DNA of 64,000 nucleotides from Crocodylus rhombifer. Lineage: Eukaryota; Chordata; Crocodylia; Crocodylidae. A program made the position numbers and the translations under genes. The stretch covers positions 1,651,921 through 1,715,920 of the forward strand of contig JAVSML010024599.1 of NCBI GenBank assembly GCA_038503035.1, written 5' to 3'. Below are positions 12,154 through 23,175 of this stretch, in pieces. How positions within the stretch are numbered: position 1 is the stretch's first letter; each line of letters opens with the position of its first letter. Below the pieces are notes generated by a model. That model had not been told where the DNA came from, did no database searches, and saw nothing but the letters and a program-made list of their open reading frames with translations.

Positions 12154-12347
12154 TAGACTTTACAAACTAACTAAATAATATGTATGTGGAACTTTGTCTG
12201 ATGAAGATCAGATTTTTTTTGATGAAGTGAGCTCAAGTTCCCAAAAGCTTGGGCTTTATATATATCTTATTTAGTTAGTCTATAAAGTGCAAATCTATCT
12301 TTCTGTCTACCGGATGTCAGACTAACATATCTAACTACCTCTCTCAG
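12154..12347 (+). mobile_element. Penelope-like repeat tail with decayed hammerhead-like core
   Basis: GATGAAGTGAGCTC at 12221-12234 is followed by AAAAGCTT at 12243-12250, then TTAGTTAGTCTATAAAGTGC, TCTGTCTACC and CAGACTAACATATCTAAC. This order matches a widespread vertebrate repeat tail (CTGATGA, hairpin, GAAA, GCTT, then AGACTAACA). The arrangement resembles a hammerhead ribozyme core, a motif known in Penelope-like elements; that assignment is inference. The core is broken: TTGATGA replaces CTGATGA, and CAAAA stands where CGAAA would be. An inverted repeat (12157-12178 with 12267-12289) flanks it, 13 bases of it exact. Confidence 0.5.
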
Positions 12348-15300
12348 TTTAAAATATCTCAAGATTAATTAACAGAGAAATGAAAGATATAAGGGAAAAC
12401 TAAAGGAGATTTTAAAAATAACAATATCACATACATAACAAGACTTTCATTCAAAAAGAAATGTTTAAACTATAAAAGGATGGATTTTCAAAGATGAACA
12501 CCACCAAAACTCAGACCAATGACAGATGAGCCCTGTATCTGCTTACCAGCTGTGAAACCCAGGTTCTACACACACATACATGCACATACATCCCTTCATC
12601 CACCATTGGCCGACACTTGATATTTAGCTATTGCTGTAGTAGGATATTACAAACAATTATAAGCACACAAAACATATAAAGAAAACAAAGATGAATGCCA
12701 TATCAAAATGAGATTAGAGAGACATTTTTAGGAAAGGCAAATACAATCAACCAAATCAGAATATTGTAATCTCTACCACCTATCACATGGGTCTGAGGAT
12801 TTTTTTCCCCTTGCAAATATTTTACTTACCAAAAAATATTGCTTGGGTCAACTAAACTATTCATGAATCCAAGTCAATTTGGGAAATACTTTCAGCTAGA
12901 AAAATTCAAGGACATTGAATGTCCTTGTATTAATGCCTTTTTCAAAATGAAAATGTGTCAACTTCCAGTTGCTGACAAACACAGCAAAATGTATTTTATA
13001 AAACTAAAAGCACCCCTGCAAAAACCAAAAAATGTTGCTTGGGTCAGACAAAATGTTTTATTTAAACCATTTTGTTTGTTTTTTGTTTTTATTCTGTTTA
13101 TAAAAACAAAATGTAATCCTTTAGGGATTGATGTAAAAACCCCTTGATTTTTTTGGTGCAACAAATGGAAAAATCAGTTATTTTCACAACCTGACTTGTA
13201 TATCCTGACACTTTTATAGATAAAGATGAATGCTAGACACATACAAGTATTATATTTTGAATGCAAATGAGGATTTATATGTGCACATTGATAGTTGGGT
13301 AACCCACTAACTGATATTTTGTGCAAATGAAGTAATTACATTTGGTATTAGTGAAATGTAAATGTGGTCTTTAATGATCAGAAGCATGTCTGTTTTATCT
13401 ATATTTCAAAAGTTAGAAAGATCTGCCAACATTAATCTCTTCTGACAAGGTTAACATAGTACCTGATTGAGTCATTCACTGGAAATAAATTAGTAACAAC
13501 ATTTAGTCATTTTTCTTTACTCAAATTGTTTGTAAATCAGACCCAATTTCTGATTTCTGCCTTATTCATAAGTAATAGCAAAATAGCAGAAATATTCAAA
13601 CACTTTTAGCCCTATCTGCTGTTCATTTTTGGGTCTGATTAGTCACCTAAGTCATATATATTGTTTCTGATCATTGACTGAACGACTGAAACTTTAAAAC
13701 TAGAGAATAATGAGTAACCTTGTTTATACATAAATAACCTCAGTATGAAGAGGAAAACAGGTGCAGATATGAAGAAAAGCAACTCCTTTATGTTTAATTA
13801 AACTTTATCTTTAATTAAACCGCCCCATACAAAACCCCAAAACACTTTGTGTGAAATTCTGATAACATTCTTTTTGGGGGCAGTATTTAGAAAGTTTCGG
13901 GTAACATTGTCAACATCCTTTATCTGACTTATGTGAAGTACTGTTTGAGGGTTTGGTTCACCCACTCTGTCTGTCAATTGTTTTGGGGTGGTAGGCTGAG
14001 GAATAATAGGGTTATATACCCAGAATCTTGCAGAATTCATGCTAAACACATAAGATGAACTGAGGGCCATAGTCTCAAAAAAAAATCGGAAGAAGCACAA
14101 CAAACAAACAAAATCTACCCTGAAATTACAAAATGAAAAACAGTGCACAAGGAGCAGTCAGTTATTTTGGAATATTAATATTAAAGGGACTGAGCTGGAC
14201 ATAGTAATAGTTAAATCGTATATACCCTTGTGACTGAGAGGTTACAATTTTCTATGCTGTATTTGGGACTTGAAAATAATCATGGGAAAAAAACTTAAAT
14301 TAGAAATGAATGTCACAGGAACAAAAGCCTGCAGTGACCTAGTGACTTAGTAGACAAAATTCTAGTCTTAGGATCAAGTGTATTACCTGGAAATCCACTT
14401 CTGGAGGCTTGTGAAAGAGTTTGATGGCATGAGACCAGTTCCTAGGGAAAATAATCCACATGACTTAGTAGGTTTGGAGACCAAATTAGCTCTCACCCTT
14501 ACAGAAAATGGTCTTTTTAGGTCAAGGTTCAGGTCAATGAGATGTCATTGTGAAGAGGCTTAACACTGCATCTGCTTGTCTCCTATCTGCCCTCAGGATG
14601 AGAAAGAAAAGCTTTAATGTCAAGTCTTACCACTGCTTTAACCTTCAGGGTCAAACATATTTCACTCCCCCACCTCTCCAAATCCGCACAATTTCATAAT
14701 TGAATTACATGGTCAACAGAGTGATAAATTAGCACCCCCTTCCCCCACAAAGGATAAAATCCTGAGGTCCCAAGCTCTTGCTGAGCACCCAGGACTCCCA
14801 TTGAAGTCAATGAAATGGGAGCCCTGACATTTCAGCTAGTTCTTTCAGCTCTTAAGATTTGACCCGAAGAGATTCAGAGGCTATTTTCCCAGCTATATCA
14901 AATGAGGTTTTCATTCAATTAAGAGAAATGTACTGTAACATTCTCTTCTAACAAAAAAGGTTTTGTAAGTAAAAATCTAATCAGGCTTTCCAGCTGGAGC
15001 TTTTAAATGTACAAGCAGCCACCTATCAATAAATTTGATAATAGAAACATCACATTTTTATACTGCACTTACCATTTCAGCAAATGTTTGCCTGTTCCAC
15101 TATCCTTGTTGCATTATAGTGATGAGTCAATTATGCTTACATGGGTCAAATAACATTATGTTGTGTGTTATATCAAAGTATAGCTCCTGATTAACTGATA
15201 GGACTCAGTACTAACCCCTATGCCAGATAAGAGCTTTGAAACATTTTTTAAAGTGAGGGGGAAAGAGGTCTGAAGTTGTACTTAAACATTTAGATAAAAT

Positions 15301-15962
15301 ATGTGCACCCCCCCCGCCCATCTTCCATTTGAAAATATTCTAAAAGAATACATTCCCAATCAAATCAATGGCTCTGTTTGTGCTTTTCATGTTCAATGAG
15401 TTGTGAAGTAGAATAATTGATTAGGAAGAGACATCTGTTTGTAGCACAAAAGTATAAGCAATTCAAAACACGTAGGGTAATCCATCTTTCTTCTTGCAGC
15501 CCAATGCTGAGATGCAAAGAGACATTATGCAGTTATACAAAAATGCATGGGGATTGACCGCAAGATGGAAAATAGATATTTTCTGCATGGACAGATATAG
15601 ATTCAGTAAGAGAAAGACAGATCAGAATCTTTCCTACAGTAAGATTCATGCTAAATACTGTGAGGTGTGTAAGTTAAACGCAAAAGACTTGTAGTGCTGC
15701 TACTGAACCAGTTTTTGCTCATATACAACCTAAGCTCAAACAATTGTTTTTTTCTGTTATTGGAAGTATCAGTTTGTAGTATGGAACATGGAACAAAACT
15801 ACCCAAACAGGCAATTTTTAACTCTTTTCCTCTGAAGCAGAGCATAATGCCAATATTGTTACCAGATTATATTTTAGACATCTCCAGAAATGACACAATC
15901 ACAGCAAACTTATACTTTGCCAGTGAAAGCCCCATAGCATGAAAATCTTGTTGGTGATAATA
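12348..15962. other. unique AT-rich sequence
   Basis: No gene or classified repeat is seen. A 116-codon minus-strand frame at 13798-14148 has no domain I recognise. A short frame at 15494-15694 follows an acceptor-like CTTTCTTCTTGCAG but has no clear donor. Confidence 0.4.
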
Positions 15963-16068
15963 CAGGGTCTTCATAAAGTCCTTGTTCACTTTTAAACTTT
16001 AATAACTTAGGTTGTAGGTATGATAGAAACAATCTGCAAATGGCTTTTAAAAGCAAATTTATTAAAGT
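15963..16068. repeat. left terminal inverted repeat of the mariner-type element
   Basis: Pairs with about 19485-19588. The first 19 bases are identical in the inverted copy; beyond that, scattered substitutions are seen up to the TTTATTAA block. Confidence 0.88.
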
Positions 16069-16093
16069 TTTAGGACAACTAGAGTACACAATG

Positions 16094-16123
16094 CTAGACT
16101 GCAACATAACGACCATCCATCAT
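16094..16123 (-). pseudogene. last codons of the mariner-type transposase, cut off by the CR1
   Basis: Minus-strand codons read MMDGRYVAV and then stop. They continue the transposase fragment that ends WIEHCI at about 19136. This shows the CR1 went into the last dozen codons of the transposase reading frame. Confidence 0.75.
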
Positions 16124-16241
16124 AAGCCCGCTGGGGGATGGGGGGACGACTACCACTGCTGGCCTGCTGAGCGACCCTTGCAAAGCCAGCAGACCAAGGC
16201 ACTTAAGGGAACCCACCCCTGCCTCAGCCCTGGCACAATCT

Positions 16242-17387
16242 GTGGGCAAGGCAAGAGCCCACAAGGGCACACTTGCCTGCTTGTACACGAATGCCAGGAG
16301 CCTGGGCAACAAGCAGGATGAGCTCATCCTCCTGCTCAGTGCAAAGAAATATGATGTCATTGGGATAACGGAGACCTGGTGGGACTCCACCCATGACTGG
16401 ACCACGGGTATAGAGGGCTATACCCTGTACAGAAGGGATCGTGTTGACAAAAGGGGTGGGGGTGTAGCTCTCTATGTGAAGGAAAGCTACATATCCCTGC
16501 AAGCTGATGTTGGCAACCAGCATGGACAGCTAGAGACCCTCTGGGTGAAAATTCGTGGGAAAAACGGCACAGGGGACACAACGGTGGGAGTCTACTACAG
16601 ACCTCCCACTCAAAGTCCTGAGCTTGACCAGGAGTTCGCCCAGGAACTGACTGAGGCTGCTTGCTCCAGGACCTTGGTTGTCATGGGTGACTTCAATTAC
16701 CCGGACATCTCGTGGGAAGATCACTCAGCAAAATCCAAGCGGTCGCAAAGCTTTCTCTCGTGCATGGATGACCTCTACCTGACTCAAGAAGTCTATGGGC
16801 CAACGAGAGGCAAAGCGCTGCTTGACCTGGTACAGGCTACGGGGGACGACCTAATCAGCGACCTAGTGATCGATGGGAAGCTGGATGATAGCGACCACGA
16901 GCTGATCACCTTCACCATCCGCCATAAAGCTGGCAAGTCAGTCAGCAACACAGAAGTCCTTGACTTCAGAAAAGCTGACTTTGACAAGCTCAAGAGGCTT
17001 GTCAGTCAGGCCCTCAGGGACCGTGACCCCAGGGAGATGGGAGTTCGAGAAGAGTGGTTGCTTCTCAAGGAAGCGATCCTCAAGGCACAAGCTAAATCTA
17101 TTCCAACACGGAGGAAAGGCAGCAAGAAGGCACAGCAGCCCTCCTGGCTCTCTAGGGACCTAGCGGACCTCCTGCGGCTAAAAAGGAAAGCCTACAAAGG
17201 ATGGAGGATGGGATTCACCTCCAAGGAGGATTATTCTGCACTGGTCCGGTCCTGCAGGGAGCAAACCAGGAAAGCCAAGGCTGCAACTGAACTCCAACTA
17301 GCTTCAAGCATCAAGACAACAAAAAGTCCTTTTTCAGATATGTGGGGAGCCGGAGGAAAAGCAAGGGCAATGTTGGACCCCTGCTAA
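16242..17387 (+). pseudogene. CR1 ORF2, AP endonuclease part
   Basis: This is the N-terminal half of the CR1 polyprotein that nicks target DNA for target-primed reverse transcription. Visible landmarks, counted from 16242: YTNARSLGNK with Asn17; GITETWW with Glu44; VGVYYRPP near residue 116; MGDFNYPDISW with Asp150 and Asn152; and SDHELI with Asp218-His219. These are the metal-binding and catalytic positions of the exonuclease-endonuclease-phosphatase fold, and all look intact. The frame is open upstream of 16242 to the element edge and has no ATG there, so the true start was lost or lies upstream in the parent. After about codon 355 the frame shifts (near 17313-17320) and the remaining residues to 17387 are out of frame. 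Confidence 0.93.
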
Positions 17388-17482
17388 ACCAGATGGGACA
17401 ACTGACAACTGACACCCAGGAAAAAGCCAACCTATTAAATAGGTAATTTGCATCAGTCTTTCATCAATCCCATGGGACGGCC

Positions 17483-19036
17483 ATGCCTGCTATGGGACAG
17501 GGAGATCTGGGTGATGGGGATCCCCTACCCTCCATAAATGCTGACCTCGTGAAGGAACACCTTGAGAAGCTGGATACCTTCAAGTCAGCCAGCCCTGACA
17601 ATCTGCACCCCAGGGTACTCAAGGAGCTGGCGAGCGTCATAGCCCAGCCCCTGGCACAGATCTTTGAAAACTCCTGGCACTTTGGTGTAGTGCCCGAAGA
17701 CTGGAAGAAGGCCAATGTGGTGCCGATCTTCAAGAAAGGGAGGAGAGTGGATCCGGCTAACTACAGGCCCATTAGCCTGACTTCTATCCTGGGGAAGATC
17801 TTAGAAAAGTTTATTAAGGAGGCCATCCTTGATGGACTGGCCCAGGCTAACACCCTAAGGGATAGCCAGCACGGGTTTTTTGCGGGTAGGTCTTGTTTGA
17901 CCAATCTCATTTCCTTCTATGACCAGGTGACCTATCACCTGGACAAGGGAGAAGAGATTAATGTCATATATCTTGACTTCAAAAAAGCCTTTGATCTGGT
18001 ATCCCACGATCACCTCTTGGCCAAACTGGCCAGTTGTGGCCTTGCCTCCACCACGATCCGCTGGCTGGGAAATTGGCTTCATGGTCAGACCCAGAGGGTT
18101 GTAATCGATGGCAGTCACTCATCGTGGTGCCCTGTGATCAGTGGGGTCCCTCAAGGCTCTGTCCTGGGACCCATACTGTTCAACATCTTCATTAATGATG
18201 TGGACACTGGAGTCAGGAGTGGACTGGCCAAGTTCGCCGATGACACCAAACTTTGGGGCAAAGCATGCATGCCAGAAGATAGGCGGGTGATCCAGGCTGA
18301 CCTGGACAAGCTCAGCAAATGGGCAGACGAGAACCTGATGGTGTTTAACACCAAAAAATGCAAGGTTCTCCACCTTGGGAGGAAAAACCTGCAGCATCCT
18401 TATAGGCTTGGCAGTGCTACGTTGGATAGCACTACAGAAGAAAGAGACTTGGGGGTCATCATTGACCACAAGATGAACATGAGCCTCCAATGCGATGCTG
18501 TGGCTAGTAAAGTGACCAAAACGCTGGCTTGCATCCATAGATGCTTCTCGAGCAAATCCCGGGACGTCATTCTCCCCTTGTACTCGGCCTTGGTGAGGCT
18601 GCAGCTGGAGTACTGCGCCCAGTTTTGGGCTCCACAATTCAAAAAGGATGTGGAGAAGCTTGAGAGAGTCCAGAGGAGAGCCACGTGCATGATCAGAGGT
18701 CAGGAAAACAGATCTTATGATGACAGGCTGAGAGCCATGGGACTCTTTAGCCTGGAAAAGCGTAGGCTCAGGGGTGATCTGATGGCCACCTATAAGTTTA
18801 TCAGGGGTGACCACCAGGATCTGGGGGAACGTTTGTTCACCAGAGCTCCCCAAGGGATGACGAGGTCGAACGGTCACAAACTCCTGCAAGACCGTTTCAG
18901 GCTGGACAGAAGGAAGAATTTCTTTACTGTCCGAGCCCCCAAGGTCTGGAACAGTCTGCCAGTGGAGGTGGTTCAAGCACCTACATTGAACACCTTCAAG
19001 AGTAAATTGGATGCTTATCTTGCTGGGATCCTATGA
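17483..19036 (+). pseudogene. CR1 ORF2, reverse transcriptase part
   Basis: This is the reverse transcriptase that copies CR1 RNA at the nicked target. In the 517 codons from 17483, NYRPISLTS comes near residue 93, YLDFKKAFD carries the first palm aspartate at 165, GVPQGSVLGP starts at 221, and FADD has its catalytic pair at 253-254. The C-terminal thumb and tail follow (PKVWNSLPVEVVQAP; ending LAGIL), with a stop at 19034-19036. The frame continues upstream to the frameshift near 17315 but is interrupted by a TAA at 17444-17446, so ORF2 is broken twice between its two domains. The RT motifs themselves are intact. The protein could not be made as one chain from this copy. Confidence 0.94.
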
Positions 19037-19127
19037 CCCCAGCTGACTTCCTGCCCTTTGGGCAGGGGGCTGGACTCGATGATCTCCCGAGGTCCCTTCC
19101 AGCCCTAATGTCTATGAAATCTATGAA
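19037..19127 (+). other. CR1 3' UTR and terminal repeat
   Basis: This is the short 3' UTR with CTTTGGGCAGGGGGCTGGAC and CCCGAGGTCCCTTCCAGCCC, followed by two TCTATGAAA-type units. The same end is present in the fragment at 11747-12063 and, in diverged form, at 30470 and 34885. In CR1 this region is what the reverse transcriptase recognises. Confidence 0.88.
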
Positions 19128-19132
19128 ATCAT

Positions 19133-19440
19133 GATACAGTGCTCAATCCAATCTTCCAACTCCTTGAAAATGTTTCCCAGTTGCTCTTGAGTTACTGCAC
19201 TAATTGCATTGGTGATCCTAGCCCTAAGTTCCACCAAAGACTGTGGTTTTGACAAGTAAACTACACTTTTAACATGTCCCCATAAAAAGAAGTCCAATGG
19301 CAACAGGTCAGGTAAACACAGAGGCCAAGCTATTGGTCCACCTGTGCCTATCCACGTCTCTGGGAAAACATCATTTAGGAACTGTCATACATTCAGAGCA
19401 TAGTGGCACAGAGCTCCATCTTATTTAAGAATAAATTCAT
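19133..19440 (-). pseudogene. Tc1/mariner-type transposase, C-terminal fragment
   Basis: On the minus strand the frame reads, in order: GALCHYALNV; a run like FPETWIGTGGPIAWP; then PLDFFLWGHVKSVVY (near 19303); and a C-terminal stretch ending WIEHCI. The DFFLWG motif and its distance from GALCHYA are typical of the DDE/D catalytic core of IS630/Tc1/mariner transposases. One internal stop interrupts the stretch before 19303. The helix-turn-helix N-terminal half and first catalytic residues are missing. Sequence right of 19440 passes directly into the right TIR, so the 5' half was deleted. Confidence 0.82.
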
Positions 19441-19484
19441 TATTACTTATGAAGTCTAGTATTGTGTATTCTATGTTAATAAAC

Positions 19485-19588
19485 GTTAATAAATTTGCTT
19501 TTAAATGCTGTTTACTGATTGTTTCTATTATACCTAGAACTTAAATTATTAAAGTTTAAAAGTGCACAAGGACTTTATGAAGACCCTG
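19485..19588. repeat. right terminal inverted repeat of the mariner-type element
   Basis: Reverse complement of 15963-16068 with scattered mismatches. It ends GAAGACCCTG followed by TA. Confidence 0.88.
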
Positions 19589-19593
19589 TAAAA

Positions 19594-19603
19594 NNNNNNN
19601 NNN
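19594..19603. other. assembly gap (10 N)
   Basis: Ten Ns directly right of the mariner-type element. The true distance is unknown. Confidence 0.99.
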
Positions 19604-22261
19604 CTGCCGAATCTCCAAATCCAGATCAAATCAGGAGACCCTTTAATCCCTCTGAATCGAATCAGAACCCTCCGAATCAATTCAGAGAGATTCAATGATG
19701 CAGACAAAGACACAGCTTTATATGTTTTTTCTATATACCTCAAGGTACCAGATGGCTCGTGGACACTGAGATGGTGGGGTGGATGAAGTATCCAACAGGA
19801 GTGCAGGAGAGTCCCTGGTGCACTCAGTGGCTGACCCAGAAATGGACCAGAAGCACTTCCGGTCCACTTCTGGGTCCACTGTAGAGTGCACAGCCCTCCC
19901 CCCCCCCAGCTCAGTGACTCATGCCACTTGGGTCTGGGGGGGCACCCAGAGTTCCTCCATGGCTGATTGCTAAGCTGGGAGGAGGGATGGGGGGTACTCC
20001 CATCATTCTTGATGGGCAATTTGCTAGTATATTAATATATAGCCAGTAAGAGCCAGATAGTTTATTTTGAAGAAACAGAAGCTAAATGGGCCTAATATAT
20101 TTTTAAATGCTCTATACACACACAGACAGTTATTTTAATATATACTATTTAATGTATATTATTTATTTAGGTACATAAATGTGCATGGCAGATAGAAAGA
20201 CATTTGGCTCAATTCAGATCTCACTTACACTAGTGTAAATCAGAAATAATTCCACTAGACAGTTACACTAATTTGACTGATGCATGATACAGGAGGAACA
20301 GACCTGTGTTCCCTAACATGTGAAAAAGTCAATAAGATTCTGATACTACTTATACTAATATAATGGAAAGCAGAATTTCCCAGCACAGATCTGTGGAATT
20401 TTCTCTAGATGTATGATAGTGCGACTTAGCTTAGAACATGGCTCATCCTTTCCAATTATTTAACTCACATGGTAGCTTATACCAGTGTAAGAAAAGGATC
20501 AGATTCAAAATATGCAAAGTTCTCTTAGGTAGTGATATATATTTTGCTTACACACTTAGAAATCATTTAAAAATAAAATGCTTCCTATTTAAAAAACTAA
20601 CACTGGAATGGGTCTTATAACAAAATACATAACTTACTGAATGATAACTAATGGAAAAAAATATAGTTGGTTCTTCAATATCCCAACATTTGGTTTAATT
20701 TACAGCTATGATTTTAACAAACACTTATTACTTTCAAACCAGGTTGCCATTACGCTGCAGAAAGCTTATTTTATTGTTGCCTTAATTAGTATTATTGTTT
20801 TGACATGTTAATTTTTGCAAAAGATTCGCACTGGAATTTTGAGTACAATATTTCATTGCAGCAAAACATAGTCTAATGGATGCTTACTGTACTACTAAAT
20901 CTGGTAATAAGGTTTTTTTTAAAACAAGGCCATATATATGATCAGTGCAGCTGCTTGTACATTGCCAACTATTAAATTGCAGCAAAATGTGATTATTAAA
21001 TCTTTTATTTGTAGTAAATCTAATTTTAATGCAGCCTTTTCTCCAGAGTGACTATTTTCTTTGTTCTCTAAGAGGAAGCTTTAAAAGATCTCTGCTATAA
21101 AAGGCTGTATTTTCTTCACCTGAAAAGCTCTACATAATTTGGCTCATGAACAATCAGTTTGTCACAGCCAAACTGTCTTGGACTTTGCTTTGGAGTGTTG
21201 ACATATCCTGAAATGATGCTGCTATGCATTACACAGCAGGATTTCAACTACAAGTGCATGGTAAACAATTAAGCTTCATTTATATTCTACAATTAGGTTT
21301 CACTTACATTTTACTGTGATTTTAACACGCATCAAAGATTTTATTTCACATCTTTACTAAATCCACAAACCGTGAATTTAAGCGTCCCATATTTTTGACA
21401 TGTTATTCCACATGCTAAATGTCAGCAGTCTACATTTGGGTGAACAAAGACTAAAAATTATACAAGAGTGAGCCCAAATTGAAATGAAATGATTCTGAAA
21501 TCTAAAAACTAAGCTTAAATCATTTGCAGCAGCTCCGTAAAAGGCTGAAAGATGAAATGCAAATTTTCTCCAGTGTTAAATAAAATATATTTAACTCATG
21601 TCATGTATTATAAAGGTCTCTGCTGGTAAAATTTTGAGGGCCTGTCATTTTATTGGAGCACAGATGATATCCATCAATTGGAAATCGATATGCAGTGCTG
21701 GATTCTAATTTTAAGTAGTTGGGTAAATGCAGGTAGTAAATAAATAGAGAATTTCATGATAACAGCCTTAACTACAAAAGGTATAATTTTCACTGAGCAA
21801 TCTGAAGTAATTTTTCTTAATCTTAAATTGTATTTTCAGATTCTAATAGTTAAAGGGAAAGACTTGTTTATCAAAGAATTACAAGTGGATGTTTGCCTTT
21901 CTAAAGTCTAGAAAACAACACTCTGTAGGATATACTTCAACTTGTTACTGTTCTCAAACAATATTTTCCCAACTTCAGGTTATTTTGTTTCATAGCCATT
22001 TTAGAAAATAGTGTGTATATTTACTGCTCATCTATATATAACATTTTTCTTCTATCACAGCATTTCAATTTTGCCAGGCCTCTAATCCTTTTACATTGTT
22101 AACACAGAGATCTATAAATGTGACTTTTGCTTATATCACTAACAGGGAAACTACTTGTTAGTTACTGGTGGAAACTACTTGTTAGTTACAGTATTGTATG
22201 CACAGTTGTGATGCAGTATCTAGCCTCCATGGTACTGTGACATTTGTGTCATGATTTTGGT
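19604..22261. other. unique or unclassified sequence after the gap
   Basis: 19604-20030 looks like an unclassified repeat: GAATCGAATCAGAACC, GAATCAATTCAGAGAGATTC, then a GC-rich block with the inverted pair GGACCAGAAGCACTTCCGG/GGTCCACTTCTGGGTCC. 20205-20290 has CTTACACTAGTGTAAATCAG, a piece of a dispersed palindromic family. The rest (20300-22260) is AT-rich, with no exon or known repeat seen. Confidence 0.4.
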
Positions 22262-22309
22262 TCAGGAGTCTTCAGAACTAGTGCTAAGAGCAGGAAATTG
22301 AGAGGCAGT
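22262..22309 (+). mobile_element. MIR SINE, 5' piece (continues at 23043)
   Basis: AGTGCTAAGAGCAGGAAATT resembles the MIR head. The rest of the element resumes at 23043, after the inserted TIR element. Confidence 0.45.
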
Positions 22310-23042
22310 GGGTGTGTCTACATATTCACTAACAGCAGTTAAGGCGCATTAAATTTAGTACTTGTATAATCCTGAATTCACAGTAATTGCCATTACTGTA
22401 CAGTGGTGTGGATGCATGCCTTTTTAATGATGCTACTGCACAGTAGCCTAATAATGCTGTGCAGTAGTGTATTAGCATTATTTGTGCTGTGACACACTAC
22501 TGTGCAGTATTATTAGGCTACTGTGCAATTAGCACCCCCAGTGGGTGTCTCTATGCAAGACATTTACTGCGGAGTTGACTAGCTCTGCAGTAAATGTAAG
22601 GTGTCTACACATGTGGCCCTATTAGGCTGGAGTAAAATAATTAACTGCAGCAGGGTAGTACTTGTAATTACAAGTAGTATTAGTACTTGTAGTACTACCC
22701 TGCTGTGGAGTTTTTTATTCCTCAGCAGCACACATGTAGATGCTGTCCTCGTTGGCTGGGGCATATGGGTGCTTCAGTGTGGGGGCTGCTTTCCAGCTAG
22801 CCCCACACTAATGCACCCTTTTGTCCCAGCCAGCCCCTCCACAGCACACTGAGTCAGGGGAAGCAGCCCTGGGCTGGCAGGCTGACTCCCAAGGCCCCTG
22901 CCAGTAGGGACTGCTCTGACCTGGCTCTGCATACTACAGTCCTAGGAGGTGCATGTTCAAATTGTGCACCCAGAAGCAATACACTTGAGCAATAAGCTCT
23001 GGAGTTTATTGCTTTGCATTAATTGCACATGTAGACACATCC
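22310..23042. mobile_element. non-autonomous TIR DNA transposon, 733 bp, inserted in a MIR
   Basis: The left end is GGGTGTGTCTACATATTCAC. The reverse complement of the right end is GGATGTGTCTACATGTGCAA. AGT flanks both sides (22307-22309 and 23043-23045), suggesting a 3-bp duplication. The interior holds strong palindromes: CACAGTAGCCTAATAATGC against GTATTATTAGGCTACTGTG (about 22440-22530), and CAGCAGGGTAGTACTTGTA against a mirrored arm (22651-22705). No transposase is present. It shares ends and internal words with 1612-3270. Confidence 0.62.
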
Positions 23043-23175
23043 AGTATCTGTGTGCTGTTCCTGACTGTGCCATTATTCTGTGCATAATGCTGGCCAAATA
23101 ATTTCCTCTTTCAGTTTCATTTTACTGTTCTTTAAAATGGGGATAATGCTTCTCTACCTCACACAGTGGTTGTGT
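23043..23175 (+). mobile_element. MIR SINE, 3' part
   Basis: CTGTTCCTGACTGTGCCA, GGCCAAATAATTTCCTCTTT, CTTTAAAATGGGGATAATGC and CTACCTCACACAGTGGTTGT follow the MIR order. The interruption by the TIR element lies between GAGGCAGT and ATCTGTGTGC. Confidence 0.7.

Larger units (their letters stand above)
16124..19127 (+). mobile_element. CR1 LINE, 3.0 kb, 5'-truncated near the start of ORF2
   Basis: The element contains nearly all of ORF2 (endonuclease then reverse transcriptase), a ~90-bp 3' UTR with the GGGCAGGGGGCTGGACTCGA block, and a terminal TCTATGAAATCTATGAA repeat. ATCAT lies immediately left (16119-16123) and right (19128-19132), consistent with a 5-bp target duplication inside the mariner transposase, though the right copy overlaps the terminal repeat. 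ORF1 is absent. Only one frameshift and one stop break ORF2, so this copy is relatively young. Its subfamily is shared with 11747-12063. Confidence 0.95.
15963..19588 (-). mobile_element. Tc1/mariner-type DNA transposon, internally deleted and split by a CR1
   Basis: Terminal inverted repeats of about 100 bp start CAGGGTCTTCATAAAGTCC on the left (15963) and, reverse-complemented, CAGGGTCTTCATAAAGTCC on the right (ending 19588). A TA dinucleotide flanks each end (15961-15962 and 19589-19590), the target duplication expected of this superfamily. A transposase C-terminal fragment lies on the minus strand. Without the CR1 at 16124-19127 the element is only about 0.6 kb, so it lost most of its transposase before or after insertion and could only have moved in trans. 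The right end lies four bases before an assembly gap. Confidence 0.88.

Noticed and set aside
13798..14148. 116-codon minus-strand frame
   Set aside because: No recognisable domain or signal; its length is compatible with chance, and no homologue could be recalled.
15494..15694. Possible exon after CTTTCTTCTTGCAG
   Set aside because: The acceptor is fair, but there is no convincing donor before the stop and the peptide has no recognised features.
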